Below are positions 33,684 to 42,964 of a stretch of 64,000 nt of DNA, one piece after another. This stretch comes from Mycolicibacterium sp. P9-22. Lineage in GTDB: Bacteria; Actinomycetota; Actinomycetes; Mycobacteriales; Mycobacteriaceae. The notes beneath the pieces are model-generated. The model was not told the DNA's origin and did no database searches. It saw nothing but the letters and a program-made list of their open reading frames with translations. Where the stretch lies: the NCBI RefSeq assembly GCF_008329585.1, contig NZ_NPKP01000001.1, forward strand, positions 372,001 through 436,000. The letters run 5' to 3'. Positions within the stretch are counted from its first letter, which is position 1, and the number at the start of each line of letters is the position of its first letter. Made by a program: the position numbers and the translations under genes.

Positions 33684-36650
33684 GTGGCCGAAGACGCCCC
33701 TACCCAAGACCTGTCCGATACCACCCAGAGCAGCGAGGAACTGCCGGCGAAGCTGAGAGTTCACTCGCTGGCCCGCGTGCTGGGTACCACCAGTAAGCGC
33801 ATCGTCGATGCGCTCGCCGAGCTGGACGGTCGTGCCCGCAGCCCGCACTCGACGGTCGAGCGGGCCCAGGCCGAACAGGTCCGCGAGGTCCTCAACGCCG
33901 AAGCCGCCGCCTCCGCGGTGGAGATCCCGGCCACCCAGATCCCGGCCGAAGCTCCCGCCGTGGAAGCGCCGGTCGCCGCGGTGGTTGCGCAGACGGTCGT
34001 CGAGGAGCCCGAATCCCGGCTGATGCTGGAGGCCCCGCCGGTCGTCGAGGCGGCCGCCGAAGATGTCGACAAGTCCGCCGAACCGGCGCCATATCTTCCG
34101 CTGTTCGTGGCGCCGCAGCCGGTGACGGCGTTCAAGTCGCGCCCGGCACCCCCGCTCGACGACACCGACGATGCCGACGACGACACCGACGAGACCGACA
34201 ACGCCGACGGTGATGACGCCGGCGACGATGACCAGTCCGAGCGGCCCGCCGCCCGGCGGCGTCGTCGTGGTCGTCGAGGTCGTGGCCGTGGCCGCGGTGA
34301 GCAGAGCGCCGAGGACGGCGACGACACCGATGACGACGCCGAGACCGAAGGCGCCGAGCAGGCCGGTTCCGAGGATGGCGATGGCGACGACGCCGACTCC
34401 GAGGACAACGATTCCGACGATGACGGCGGTGAGGACGGAGCGGGCTCGGAGGCGGGCAGTCGCCGGCGGCGCCGTCGCCGGCGGCGCAAGTCGGGTGCTG
34501 GAGACTCCGACGAGGCCGTGTCGCCCGACGATCCGCCCAACACCGTCGTGCACGAACGTGCCCCGAGGGAGAAGTCGGCGAAGGCCGGCCGCGATCCCGA
34601 CGAGATCCAGGGCATCTCCGGGTCCACCCGGCTGGAGGCCAAGCGTCAGCGCCGCCGCGACGGCCGGGACGCCGGACGCCGGCGCCCGCCGATCCTGAGC
34701 GAGGCCGAGTTCCTGGCCCGCCGCGAAGCCGTCGAGCGCACCATGATCGTGCGCGACAAGATCCGCACCGAACCGCCGCACGAGGGTGCCCGCTACACCC
34801 AGATCGCGGTCCTCGAGGACGGTGTCGTGGTCGAGCACTTCGTCACCTCGGCCGCCTCGGCATCGCTGGTCGGCAACATCTACCTCGGCATCGTGCAGAA
34901 CGTGCTGCCCTCCATGGAGGCGGCGTTCGTCGACATCGGCCGCGGCCGCAACGGTGTGCTCTACGCCGGTGAGGTCAATTGGGAGGCCGCCGGGCTCGGC
35001 GGCGCCCAGCGAAAGATCGAACAGGCGCTCAAGCCCGGTGACTACGTCGTGGTCCAGGTCAGCAAGGACCCTGTCGGGCACAAGGGCGCCCGGCTGACCA
35101 CCCAGGTCTCGCTGGCCGGTCGCTACTTGGTGTACGTGCCGGGTGCGTCCTCGACCGGTATCAGCCGCAAGCTGCCCGATACCGAACGTCAGCGCCTCAA
35201 GGAGATCCTGCGTGAGGTCGTCCCGGCCGGTGCCGGCGTGATCATCCGCACCGCGTCGGAGGGTGTCAAGGAAGACGACATCCGTTCTGACGTGAACCGG
35301 CTGCAGGAGCGGTGGACGCAGATCGAGGCCAACGCCGCCGAGGTCACCAAGAAGAAGGCCGGCGCCGCGATCGCGCTCTACGAAGAGCCCGATGTGCTGG
35401 TCAAGGTCATCCGCGACCTGTTCAACGAGGACTTCTCCAACCTCATCGTTTCCGGTGACGACGCCTGGAACACCATCAACAGCTACGTGAATTCCGTTGC
35501 GCCGGAATTGGTTCCGCGGATGACGAAGTACGAGCCCAATGCGCCCGACGGCCCGGACGTGTTCGCGGTGCACCGCATCGACGAACAACTCGCCAAGGCG
35601 ATGGACCGTAAGGTGTGGCTGCCCTCGGGCGGCACCCTGGTGATCGACCGCACCGAGGCGATGACCGTGGTCGACGTCAACACCGGCAAGTTCACCGGCT
35701 CGGGTGGCAACCTCGAGCAGACGGTGACCAAGAACAATCTCGAAGCCGCCGAGGAGACGGTGCGCCAGCTGCGGCTGCGCGATATCGGCGGGATCATCGT
35801 CATCGACTTCATCGACATGGTGCTGGAGTCCAACCGTGACCTGGTGCTGCGCCGCCTGACCGAAGCGCTGGCTCGCGACCGCACCCGTCATCAGGTGTCG
35901 GAGGTGACCTCGCTCGGGCTGGTGCAGCTGACCCGCAAGAAGCTCGGTACCGGCCTGATCGAGGCGTTCTCCACGACCTGCACACACTGCGCGGGCCGCG
36001 GCATCCATCTGCACGCCGATCCGGTGGACTCGGCGGCGCCGTCCGGCGGTGGTGGCGGGCGCAAGTCCGAACCGGGCTCGGGTAACAGCCGGCGCAGTAA
36101 GCGCGGCAAGAAGGCGGCCAAGCCCGAAGAGGTCGCCGAGGACATCCCCATGGCGAAGGTGCCGGCCCACGCGGCCGGTGAGCACCCGATGTTCAAGGCG
36201 ATGGCGGCCGGCCTGCACGGGCCGGATGACGAGGCGCCCGGCGACGCCGAGGACGACGCCATCGAGTCCGACGAGCCGACCGCTGACGGTGCGGAGACCG
36301 AGGAATCGACCGCCGATTTCGAGGACTCCGGTCTGGCCGAGGATTCGGACGACTCGGATGACGAGACCGATGAGGAAGATCTCGACCTCGACGATGACGA
36401 TGACGAAGAGGACGACGACGAGATCGAGGTCCTCGACGACGATTCGGATGACGAGGACTCCGATGAGGACGACTCGGATGAGGACGAGGACGAGGACTCA
36501 GACGACGACTCCGATGAGGACGACACCGACGACTCGGACGACGACGAGGACGACGACTCAGAGGACGCCTACGAGCCACCGGTTGCGGCCCCCAGAGGCC
36601 GTATCCGGAGGCGCGCGGCGGCCCGCCCCGCCGGCCCACCGGCCGGATAG
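33684..36650 (+). CDS. rne: Ribonuclease E/G
   Basis: A 988-residue endoribonuclease of the RNase E/G family, central to mRNA decay and rRNA maturation. The N-terminal third is low complexity: an acidic run near 165-185, a basic RRRRRGRRGRGRGRG run near 191-205, and a further acidic/basic pair to residue 300. The S1 RNA-binding domain starts near 370 (YTQIAVLEDGVVVEHFV). The catalytic DNase I-like part has TVVDVNTGKFTG near 656 and DFIDM near 708, and the zinc-link CTHCAGRG near 766. The tail (880-960) is almost only Asp, Glu and Ser. GAGGAGA precedes GTG 33684. The placement of disordered arms on both sides is typical of mycobacterial RNase E. Confidence 0.96.
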   Translation: MAEDAPTQDLSDTTQSSEELPAKLRVHSLARVLGTTSKRIVDALAELDGRARSPHSTVERAQAEQVREVLNAEAAASAVEIPATQIPAEAPAVEAPVAAVVAQTVVEEPESRLMLEAPPVVEAAAEDVDKSAEPAPYLPLFVAPQPVTAFKSRPAPPLDDTDDADDDTDETDNADGDDAGDDDQSERPAARRRRRGRRGRGRGRGEQSAEDGDDTDDDAETEGAEQAGSEDGDGDDADSEDNDSDDDGGEDGAGSEAGSRRRRRRRRRKSGAGDSDEAVSPDDPPNTVVHERAPREKSAKAGRDPDEIQGISGSTRLEAKRQRRRDGRDAGRRRPPILSEAEFLARREAVERTMIVRDKIRTEPPHEGARYTQIAVLEDGVVVEHFVTSAASASLVGNIYLGIVQNVLPSMEAAFVDIGRGRNGVLYAGEVNWEAAGLGGAQRKIEQALKPGDYVVVQVSKDPVGHKGARLTTQVSLAGRYLVYVPGASSTGISRKLPDTERQRLKEILREVVPAGAGVIIRTASEGVKEDDIRSDVNRLQERWTQIEANAAEVTKKKAGAAIALYEEPDVLVKVIRDLFNEDFSNLIVSGDDAWNTINSYVNSVAPELVPRMTKYEPNAPDGPDVFAVHRIDEQLAKAMDRKVWLPSGGTLVIDRTEAMTVVDVNTGKFTGSGGNLEQTVTKNNLEAAEETVRQLRLRDIGGIIVIDFIDMVLESNRDLVLRRLTEALARDRTRHQVSEVTSLGLVQLTRKKLGTGLIEAFSTTCTHCAGRGIHLHADPVDSAAPSGGGGGRKSEPGSGNSRRSKRGKKAAKPEEVAEDIPMAKVPAHAAGEHPMFKAMAAGLHGPDDEAPGDAEDDAIESDEPTADGAETEESTADFEDSGLAEDSDDSDDETDEEDLDLDDDDDEEDDDEIEVLDDDSDDEDSDEDDSDEDEDEDSDDDSDEDDTDDSDDDEDDDSEDAYEPPVAAPRGRIRRRAAARPAGPPAG
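36345..36570 (+). repeat. Low-complexity GAY/GAR/TCN codon tract in the rne 3' end
   Basis: The DNA consists of repeated gacgac, gatgac and gactcggatgag units that encode the Asp/Glu/Ser-only tail of RNase E. Such tracts are prone to slippage and length change between strains. Confidence 0.75.
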
Positions 36651-36670
36651 ACGGGACCGAACAGGCGGTT

Positions 36671-36700
36671 TGACCCTCTACCCGCTGGTCACGTACCCTT
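36671..36700 (+). promoter_or_regulatory. Promoter of the rplU-rpmA operon
   Basis: TTGACC (36671-36676) and TACCCT (36695-36700) are separated by 18 bp. The predicted start near 36707 gives a leader of about 110 bases before the rplU ATG, with GC-rich self-complementary stretches (GCGGGGC near 36712 and GGCCCGC near 36746). Confidence 0.65.
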
Positions 36701-36816
36701 GACCAGTTGTCGCGGGGCTTGCAGCCGCAACTGCTGGCTCGGCCCGCACCAAGACCCGCACGTGCATAATCGAAATTTGCGCGCGCCCAGACGAACGAAG
36801 CAGAGGTAGATCCACG

Positions 36817-37140
36817 ATGGCAGCCGATAACGCCACGTACGCAGTCGTCAAGACTGGCGGCAAGCAGTACAAGGTCGCCGTCGGGGACATTGTCAAGGTC
36901 GAGAAGATCGAGTCCGAGCCCGGCTCGTCGGTCTCTCTGCCGGTTGCTCTGGTCGTCAACGGCGCCAATGTCACCACCTCGGCCGATGACCTGGCCAAGG
37001 TCGCCGTCACCGGCGAGATCCTGGAGCACACCAAGGGCCCCAAGATCCGTATCCACAAGTTCAAGAACAAGACCGGCTATCACAAGCGCCAGGGCCACCG
37101 TCAGCAGCTGACGGTGCTCAAGGTCACCGGAATCAAGTAG
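36817..37140 (+). CDS. rplU: Large ribosomal subunit protein bL21
   Basis: A 107-residue ribosomal protein. [25 protein letters not shown] is the bL21 N-terminal signature, and [27 protein letters not shown] is the basic rRNA-binding end. It binds 23S rRNA. rpmA and obg follow, the widely conserved bL21-bL27-Obg order. A promoter is visible at 36671-36700. Confidence 0.97.
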   Translation: MAADNATYAVVKTGGKQYKVAVGDIVKVEKIESEPGSSVSLPVALVVNGANVTTSADDLAKVAVTGEILEHTKGPKIRIHKFKNKTGYHKRQGHRQQLTVLKVTGIK

Positions 37141-37158
37141 GAACGGGAGCGAACAGAC

Positions 37159-37425
37159 ATGGCACATAAGAAGGGCGCTTCCAGCTCTCGCAACGGTCGC
37201 GACTCAGCCGCCCAGCGGCTCGGCGTCAAGCGTTTCGGCGGCCAGGTGGTCAAGGCCGGCGAAATCCTGGTCCGTCAGCGCGGCACCCACTTCCACCCGG
37301 GCGTGAACGTCGGCCGCGGTGGCGACGACACCCTGTTCGCCACGGCACCGGGCGCTGTCGAGTTCGGCACCAAGCGTGGCCGCCGGACGGTCAACATCGT
37401 TCGCACCGTGCGCCAGGAGGCTTAG
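37159..37425 (+). CDS. rpmA: Large ribosomal subunit protein bL27
   Basis: An 88-residue ribosomal protein. [28 protein letters not shown] is the N-terminal tail that reaches toward the peptidyl-transferase centre, and [23 protein letters not shown] is the family core. It starts 18 bp after rplU in the same operon. Confidence 0.97.
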   Translation: MAHKKGASSSRNGRDSAAQRLGVKRFGGQVVKAGEILVRQRGTHFHPGVNVGRGGDDTLFATAPGAVEFGTKRGRRTVNIVRTVRQEA

Positions 37426-37443
37426 TCTCCAGAGGACTTTCCG

Positions 37444-37501
37444 CGAATGTGAAGCTGCAGCGAGTTCTCCAGGGAATCCTCGCAACATAGCTTCACATTC
37501 G
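37444..37501 (+). promoter_or_regulatory. Long hairpin between rpmA and obg
   Basis: CGAATGTGAAGCT (37444-37456) pairs perfectly with 37489-37501, and GCGAG/CTCGC pair again inside the loop (37460-37464, 37479-37483). It begins 18 bp after rpmA and ends just before the obg ribosome site GGAAGG (about 37504-37509). It could attenuate, be processed, or limit obg translation. Confidence 0.7.
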
Positions 37502-37517
37502 ACGGAAGGAATTCTTC

Positions 37518-38957
37518 ATGGCCCGCTTCGTCGACCGTGTGGTGATTCACGCCCAGGCCGGCAACGGCGGAAACGGCTGCGCCTCGGTTCACCGCGAGAA
37601 GTTCAAACCCCTCGGCGGCCCCGACGGCGGTAATGGCGGCAAGGGCGGTTCCATCGTCCTGGTGGTCGATCCGCAGGTACACACCCTGCTGGACTTCCAT
37701 TTTCATCCGCACGTGGTCGCCGCTTCCGGCAAGCCGGGCGCGGGCAGTAACCGCGACGGCGCCGCCGGTCCCGATCTTGAGGTCAGAGTCCCGGACGGCA
37801 CCGTTGTCGTCGGCGATGACGGCCAGTTGATCGCCGACCTCGTCGGAGCCGGCACCCGTTTCGAAGCGGCCGCAGGCGGACGCGGCGGCCTGGGCAACGC
37901 GGCACTGGCCTCACGGGCCCGCAAGGCCCCCGGTTTCGCCCTGCTCGGTGAGAAGGGCCAGACCCGCGATCTGACCCTGGAACTCAAGACCGTCGCCGAT
38001 GTCGGCCTGGTCGGTTTCCCGTCGGCGGGCAAGTCCTCGCTGGTCTCCACCATCTCGGCGGCCAAACCCAAGATCGCCGACTACCCGTTCACCACCCTGG
38101 TGCCTAATCTGGGCGTGGTGTCCGCCGGTGACCACACCTTCACCGTCGCCGATGTGCCCGGCCTGATCCCCGGCGCCTCCGCCGGCCGCGGTCTCGGCCT
38201 GGATTTCCTGCGTCACCTGGAACGGTGCGCGGTGCTGGTCCATGTCGTCGACTGCGCCACCATGGAGCCCGGCCGTGACCCGATCTCCGATATCGAGGCG
38301 CTGGAAGCCGAGCTGGCCGCTTATCAGCCGACCCTGCAGGGTGACTCGGCGCTCGGGGATCTCGCCGACCGGCCGCGCGCGGTGGTGCTGAACAAGATCG
38401 ACGTTCCCGACGCCCGCGAACTCGCCGAATTCGTCCGCGAGGAGGTCGCCGAGAAGTTCGGCTGGCCCGTGCTGGAGATCTCGACGGTCAGCCGGGATGG
38501 CTTGCGGCCATTGATCTTCGCCCTGTGGGACATGGTGGCCGCCTACCGTGCCGCCCAGCCCGAAGCAGCTCCGCGCCGCCCGGTGATCCGCCCGATCGCG
38601 GTGGACGAGACCGGTTTCACCGTGACCCCGGACGGCCAGGGCGGTTTCGTGGTGCGCGGCGCCCGGCCCGAACGCTGGATCAACCAGACCCAGTTCGACA
38701 ACGACGAGGCCGTCGGTTACCTCGGCGATCGGCTGGCTCGCCTCGGTGTCGAGGACGCGCTGCTCAAGCAGGGCGCCACCCCCGGCTGTGCGGTCACCAT
38801 CGGCGATGTCACCTTCGACTGGGAGCCGCAGACCCTGGCCGGTGTCGACACCTACCTGTCCGGTCGTGGTACCGACATCCGCCTCGAACAGGATGACCGG
38901 ATCGGCGCCGACGAACGCAAAGCCGCGCGGAAGGCACGCCGGGAGAGCACGGAATGA
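37518..38957 (+). CDS. obg: GTPase Obg/CgtA
   Basis: A 479-residue ribosome-associated GTPase. The N-terminal Obg fold is glycine-rich ([27 protein letters not shown]), the G domain starts with [19 protein letters not shown] (P-loop near 160-175), with [22 protein letters not shown] as switch II and LNKID as G4, and a C-terminal OCT domain is present ([24 protein letters not shown]). It acts in 50S assembly and stress control. It overlaps proB by 4 bp. The mRNA upstream contains a long hairpin. Confidence 0.96.
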   Translation: MARFVDRVVIHAQAGNGGNGCASVHREKFKPLGGPDGGNGGKGGSIVLVVDPQVHTLLDFHFHPHVVAASGKPGAGSNRDGAAGPDLEVRVPDGTVVVGDDGQLIADLVGAGTRFEAAAGGRGGLGNAALASRARKAPGFALLGEKGQTRDLTLELKTVADVGLVGFPSAGKSSLVSTISAAKPKIADYPFTTLVPNLGVVSAGDHTFTVADVPGLIPGASAGRGLGLDFLRHLERCAVLVHVVDCATMEPGRDPISDIEALEAELAAYQPTLQGDSALGDLADRPRAVVLNKIDVPDARELAEFVREEVAEKFGWPVLEISTVSRDGLRPLIFALWDMVAAYRAAQPEAAPRRPVIRPIAVDETGFTVTPDGQGGFVVRGARPERWINQTQFDNDEAVGYLGDRLARLGVEDALLKQGATPGCAVTIGDVTFDWEPQTLAGVDTYLSGRGTDIRLEQDDRIGADERKAARKARRESTE

Positions 38958-40093
38958 GTTCCCGCTCAGGCGGATCGGCGCACTCCACGCACCGGGAAGC
39001 CGTCCGGACAGCACGCAGTGTCGTCGTGAAGATCGGCACCACCGCGCTGACCACTCCGTCCGGGGTGTTCGACGCGGGACGGCTGGCCGGACTGGTCGAG
39101 GCCATCGAAGGCCGGATGAAGGCCGGATCCGATGTCGTCATCGTGTCCTCGGGCGCGATCGCCGCGGGCATCGAACCGCTCGGATTGAGCAGGCGCCCCG
39201 CCGATCTGGCGACCAAACAGGCCGCGGCCAGCGTCGGGCAGGTGGCCCTGGTCAATGCCTGGAGCACGGCCTTCGCCCGCTATCAGCGCACCGTCGGCCA
39301 GGTGCTGCTGACCGCGCACGATATCGCGATGCGGGTGCAGCACAACAACGCCCAGCGCACCCTGGACCGGCTGCGCGCACTGCATGCGGTCGCGATCGTC
39401 AACGAGAACGACACGGTGGCCACCAACGAGATCCGGTTCGGTGACAATGACCGGCTCTCGGCGCTGGTGGCCCACCTGGTCGGCGCCGACGCGCTGGTGC
39501 TGCTCTCCGATATCGACGGCCTGTACGACGGGGATCCACGTAAAGCGACCGCCGACAAGCCCGCCCGGTTCATCCCCGAGGTGGCCGCCGACGGTGACCT
39601 CGACGGTGTGATCGCCGGGCGGGGGAGCAGCCTGGGCACCGGGGGGATGGCATCGAAGCTGTCCTCGGCCCTGCTCGCCGCCGACGCCGGGGTGCCGGTC
39701 CTGCTGGCCGCCGCGGCCGACGCCGCGGCCGCTCTCGACGACGCGTCGGTGGGCACGGTCTTCGCGCCGCGACCCGAACGCATGACGGCGCGGCGGTTCT
39801 GGGTGCGTTACGCCGCCGAGGCCAGTGGGGCGCTGACCCTGGACGAAGGTGCGGTGCACGCGGTGGTGAAGGGCAGGCGATCGTTGTTGCCCGCCGGGAT
39901 CACCGCGGTATCCGGCAAATTTCACGGCGACGACGTCGTCGAACTGCGCGGCCCGGACGGGGAGACGGTCGCCCGCGGGGTGGTGGCCTACGACGCGGTC
40001 GAACTGGCCGCCATGATCGGCCGCTCCACCCGGGATCTGCCGCCGGAACTGCGCCGTCCCGCCGTGCATGCCGACGACCTCGTCGCCACCTGA
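38954..40093 (+). CDS. proB: Glutamate 5-kinase
   Basis: A 379-residue enzyme that phosphorylates glutamate for proline synthesis. The amino-acid-kinase domain has [19 protein letters not shown] near the start, [16 protein letters not shown], and [24 protein letters not shown] at the glutamate/ATP site. A C-terminal PUA domain starts near residue 285 ([25 protein letters not shown]). The ATG overlaps the obg stop by 4 bp. proA lies 10 kb downstream, as in M. tuberculosis where the two are also apart. Confidence 0.96.
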   Translation: MSSRSGGSAHSTHREAVRTARSVVVKIGTTALTTPSGVFDAGRLAGLVEAIEGRMKAGSDVVIVSSGAIAAGIEPLGLSRRPADLATKQAAASVGQVALVNAWSTAFARYQRTVGQVLLTAHDIAMRVQHNNAQRTLDRLRALHAVAIVNENDTVATNEIRFGDNDRLSALVAHLVGADALVLLSDIDGLYDGDPRKATADKPARFIPEVAADGDLDGVIAGRGSSLGTGGMASKLSSALLAADAGVPVLLAAAADAAAALDDASVGTVFAPRPERMTARRFWVRYAAEASGALTLDEGAVHAVVKGRRSLLPAGITAVSGKFHGDDVVELRGPDGETVARGVVAYDAVELAAMIGRSTRDLPPELRRPAVHADDLVAT

Positions 40094-40116
40094 CCCAAAC
40101 CGCCGGTACCGGCATT

Positions 40117-40132
40117 TCACAGCTACCTGTGA
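40117..40132. promoter_or_regulatory. Inverted repeat TCACAG-CTAC-CTGTGA before the PIG-L gene
   Basis: Perfect 6-bp arms with a 4-bp spacer, at the proB end of a 236-bp AT-richer gap. GCAAAT occurs three times in the next 50 bp. TATGCT at 40286-40291 may be the -10 of the downstream gene. Candidate regulatory site only. Confidence 0.35.
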
Positions 40133-40329
40133 ACATTCAGCAAATACCTGTTGGCAAATTTGTCACATGCAAATGCGGGATCGCCTGCAACTTTGCGATC
40201 GCACGGCGTTCTGGCCGATCATGATCGCAACGCCCCTGCATGGAGCCACCGCGAGCTAATGCCGACAAGACGCCGTTTGACGCGGTATGCTCCGTTTCAA
40301 TTAAGTGTCAGCAAAGGGGAAGCAGGGGC

Positions 40330-40953
40330 ATGACACGTCGATCGGTACTCGCGGTGGGGGCCCACCCCGACGATATCGAACTGGGCTGCGGGGGCGCCCT
40401 TGCCAAGCATGTCGCCGCCGGCGACCGGGTCGCCATGCTGGTGGTCACCCGCGGCGAGGAAGGCCCGGGCCGCTCGGCCCAACGTGTTTCCGAGCAGCTT
40501 GCCGCCGTCGAGGTGCTCGGCGTGGACACCTTGTTGTGGGGTGAAGGGTTCCTTGACTGCCGGGTGTCACTGCAGGAGTTCGAACTGGTGCACCTCATCG
40601 AGGACGCGATCGAGCAGGTTTCGGCGACCGTCATCTACACCCACATGGCCAATGACAGCCACCAGGACCATCGGGTCGTCTCACGGTGCACCATGGGTGC
40701 CGCGCGCTGGGTGTCGACCATCATGGCCTACGGCGGCCCGTCGGCGGTCAGCTTCAACCCGACGTCGTTCATCGACATCTCCGATTCCCTGGACAAGAAG
40801 ATCGAGGCGCTGATGTGCCACGTGTCGCAGGCTGAAGCCAGCGAGAAGGTCAGCGCATCATGGGTGCGCAGCGCCGCCGAGCATTACGGCTTCCTGTGCC
40901 GGCGCCCGTTCGCCGAGGGCTTCGAACCGATCCGCCAGGTCGTCGATTTCTGA
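40330..40953 (+). CDS. PIG-L/LmbE family deacetylase
   Basis: A 207-residue zinc-dependent N-deacetylase fold. GAHPDDIELGCGGALAKH (residues 11-28) holds the AHPDD zinc/catalytic motif, and THMANDSHQDHRVVS near 110 supplies the HxDH zinc ligand. The family removes acetyl groups from N-acetylglucosamine-type substrates such as those of mycothiol or cell-wall glycans. It is shorter than MshB/Mca (about 290 residues). ATG 40330 follows an AGGGG-rich site; the frame is open upstream to 40240. A flavoprotein gene follows 3 bp later and probably acts in the same pathway. Confidence 0.85.
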   Translation: MTRRSVLAVGAHPDDIELGCGGALAKHVAAGDRVAMLVVTRGEEGPGRSAQRVSEQLAAVEVLGVDTLLWGEGFLDCRVSLQEFELVHLIEDAIEQVSATVIYTHMANDSHQDHRVVSRCTMGAARWVSTIMAYGGPSAVSFNPTSFIDISDSLDKKIEALMCHVSQAEASEKVSASWVRSAAEHYGFLCRRPFAEGFEPIRQVVDF

Positions 40954-40956
40954 GCT

Positions 40957-42249
40957 GTGCCGACGTTTCTCGTAGTGGGTGCCGGCACCACCGGTATCGG
41001 CGCCGCGGTCCGCCTCACCGAACTCGGTATCGATCATCTGGTCGTGGAGGCAGGTGACCGACTCGGCGGGATGTCCGCCTCGGTCACCGACGATGCCGGT
41101 TTCACCTGGGATCTGGGTGGCCACGTGCTGCACAGTCATTTCGCCGACTTCGACCGCGCCGTCGAGGCCAGCGGAGTCCGCCTGAACCACGTCACCCGCA
41201 ACGGCTGGGTGTGGCTGCACGGCGACGGCCCGCAGAGCCTGGTGCCCACGCCCATCCAGCAGCAGCTCGCCGAACTACCCACGGATCTGGACCCCGAAGC
41301 CCCGGTCGGCCATCTGGCCGACTATTACCGCAACAACTTCGGTAGCCGGCTCTACGGCGAATTCTTCGAGCCCTACAACCGCAAGATGTGGACACTGCCA
41401 CTGGAGGACGTCGACCACGAATGGACCTCGCTGCGCAGCGGCAGCGCTGCGCGCAATGTGCCGGTGCTCGGTTTGGCCGGCGGCCCACCGCCACCCGCCA
41501 CGACGTTCCCGTACCCGGTCGGGGGAACCGGGGCACTGTGGCAGGCGGTGCACGACCGGTTGATGACACCGGGTTCGGTCCGGCTGCGGACCCGGGTGCT
41601 CGATATCGATCCCACCGCCCGACAGGCCCACCTCGAGGACGGCAGCACGGTCGGGTTCCGGTTCTGTATCAGCACGGCCCCGGTCACCGCGGCACTGAGC
41701 TGGATCGGCTGGTCGGAGCCGGCACGGTCCCTGCGCGCCAGCAGGGTGCATGCGGTCGGCCTGGGATACGACGGGGAGCCGCCGGCGACGCTGGCGGACA
41801 AGACCTGGCTGTACTGCCCGGCGGAATCGGTGCCCTGGTACCGCGCGACGATGCTGAGCAACTACGACCCGGCGAATGCCGGGCCCGGCCGGTGGAACAT
41901 CCTGTGTGAGGTACCGGTTTTCGCCGACGACCCGATATCGGCGGGGGACGCGGTGGACGGCGTGCAGCGTTCACTGCAGCGGCTCGGCGCCGACCCCGCG
42001 CGGGTGGTCAGCCGTTTCGCCGACACCCTCGAATTCGGCTATCCGGTGCCCACGCTGGGGCGTGACCGGCTGCTGCGCGAGGCCGACGAGCGGTTACGCG
42101 CGCACGGTATCTACAGCCGGGGCCGTTTCGGGGGCTGGCGATACGAGTCGTCGAACCAGGATTACGGCTACGTCCAGGGCCGCCAGGCCGTCGACAATGC
42201 GGTGTCGGGCACACCGGAGGATGTGTACTGGCACCCGGAGCGGTTCTGA
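40957..42249 (+). CDS. FAD-dependent oxidoreductase (amine oxidase/UDP-galactopyranose-mutase-like)
   Basis: A 430-residue flavoprotein. FLVVGAGTTGIGAAVRLTELGIDHLVVEAGDRLGGMSAS is the FAD Rossmann and GG motif; DLGGHVLHSHFADFD and FFEPYNRKMWTLPLEDVDHEW resemble the sugar-nucleotide mutase (Glf) and protoporphyrinogen-oxidase-like subgroup. The C-terminal YGYVQGRQAVDNAV closes the FAD site. The GTG start is 3 bp after the deacetylase stop, so the two are coupled. Pairing with a PIG-L deacetylase suggests work on a glycan or glycolipid, which is inference; amine oxidation is the main alternative. Confidence 0.75.
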   Translation: MPTFLVVGAGTTGIGAAVRLTELGIDHLVVEAGDRLGGMSASVTDDAGFTWDLGGHVLHSHFADFDRAVEASGVRLNHVTRNGWVWLHGDGPQSLVPTPIQQQLAELPTDLDPEAPVGHLADYYRNNFGSRLYGEFFEPYNRKMWTLPLEDVDHEWTSLRSGSAARNVPVLGLAGGPPPPATTFPYPVGGTGALWQAVHDRLMTPGSVRLRTRVLDIDPTARQAHLEDGSTVGFRFCISTAPVTAALSWIGWSEPARSLRASRVHAVGLGYDGEPPATLADKTWLYCPAESVPWYRATMLSNYDPANAGPGRWNILCEVPVFADDPISAGDAVDGVQRSLQRLGADPARVVSRFADTLEFGYPVPTLGRDRLLREADERLRAHGIYSRGRFGGWRYESSNQDYGYVQGRQAVDNAVSGTPEDVYWHPERF

Positions 42250-42262
42250 GGACTTCAGCTGG

Positions 42263-42898
42263 CTAGCCGTCGAGATACAAAGCGCCCCTGATGATCTGGG
42301 TCAGGGTGTCGGCGAGCTCGTCATCATAGGAACTCGGCTGTGACGGGAGGTTCTGCTGGCAGACCCGCTCCACCATCCACACCAGGCTGCTGGCCGTGGT
42401 GGCCGCGGGCAGGGTGGCGCGGATGGATCCGTCGGCCTGGCCGGCCTCGATGACGCCGGCGAATTGCTCACCTATCCCGGTGAGCAATTCGCGATAGGTC
42501 TCACCGACCTGAGCGTCGTAGCCGGCCATCTCGTTGAGTGCGATGAGCACCGGTTGGTGGCGCCGGTAGCTGGCGATGATGCGGGCCATGGCGGAGCGGA
42601 TGTCGGCGGGGTCGCGGCGTTCGGCGACCGTCCACCACTGGGCGGCATCCGCTGTCAGGTCGCCGAAGACCTGGCGGGCCAGCCGGCGCAGCAGATCGCC
42701 CTTGTCCTCGAAGTAGATGTAGAAGCTGGCGCGGGAGATCCCGGCCTCGGTGGCGAGCCGGTCGACGCTGAGCTCGGTGAAGCTGGTGCCGTCGGCCATC
42801 AGCCGGTCGGTCGCGTCCAGCAGCTGGCGTTCGATCTGTTCGCGGCGTTCCTGGCGCTTGGCCTGCGGCTTGCGGGTCGCCCGTGTCACCGATGCCAT
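42263..42898 (-). CDS. TetR family transcriptional regulator
   Basis: A 211-residue repressor. The N-terminal helix-turn-helix is FTELSVDRLATEAGISRASFYIYFEDKGDLLRRLA. The C-terminal ligand domain is of typical size, with LVWMVERVCQQ near the end. It is divergent from a cytochrome P450 gene, and a perfect 17-bp palindrome (42932-42948) lies between them. TACGCT 6 bp before the ATG suggests a leaderless mRNA. It likely represses the P450 until a substrate-like ligand binds. Confidence 0.9.
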   Translation of the reverse strand: MASVTRATRKPQAKRQERREQIERQLLDATDRLMADGTSFTELSVDRLATEAGISRASFYIYFEDKGDLLRRLARQVFGDLTADAAQWWTVAERRDPADIRSAMARIIASYRRHQPVLIALNEMAGYDAQVGETYRELLTGIGEQFAGVIEAGQADGSIRATLPAATTASSLVWMVERVCQQNLPSQPSSYDDELADTLTQIIRGALYLDG

Positions 42899-42927
42899 GG
42901 ACCCAGCGTATCGGCCGACGCGTCATC

Positions 42928-42957
42928 TTGACTAGACACTCTGTCTAGACTTATTGT
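42928..42957 (+). promoter_or_regulatory. Promoter of the cytochrome P450 gene
   Basis: TTGACT (42928-42933) and TATTGT (42952-42957) are 18 bp apart. The -10 ends 7 bp before the ATG, so the transcript should be leaderless. The operator at 42932-42948 fills the space between the two boxes. Confidence 0.65.
42932..42948. promoter_or_regulatory. TetR operator between regulator and P450 genes
   Basis: CTAGACA-CTC-TGTCTAG is a perfect 7-3-7 palindrome. It overlaps the P450 -35 and spacer and lies 34 bp from the TetR start, so one bound dimer could shut off both genes. Confidence 0.75.
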
Positions 42958-42964
42958 CGACGAC

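Noticed and set aside
33540..36218. Long minus-strand open frame opposite rne
   Set aside because: Composition follows the low-complexity rne codons; no family resemblance.
36345..36570. Tandem array resembling a CRISPR or minisatellite
   Set aside because: The periodicity comes from Asp/Glu/Ser codons in RNase E; there are no spacers or conserved repeat unit.
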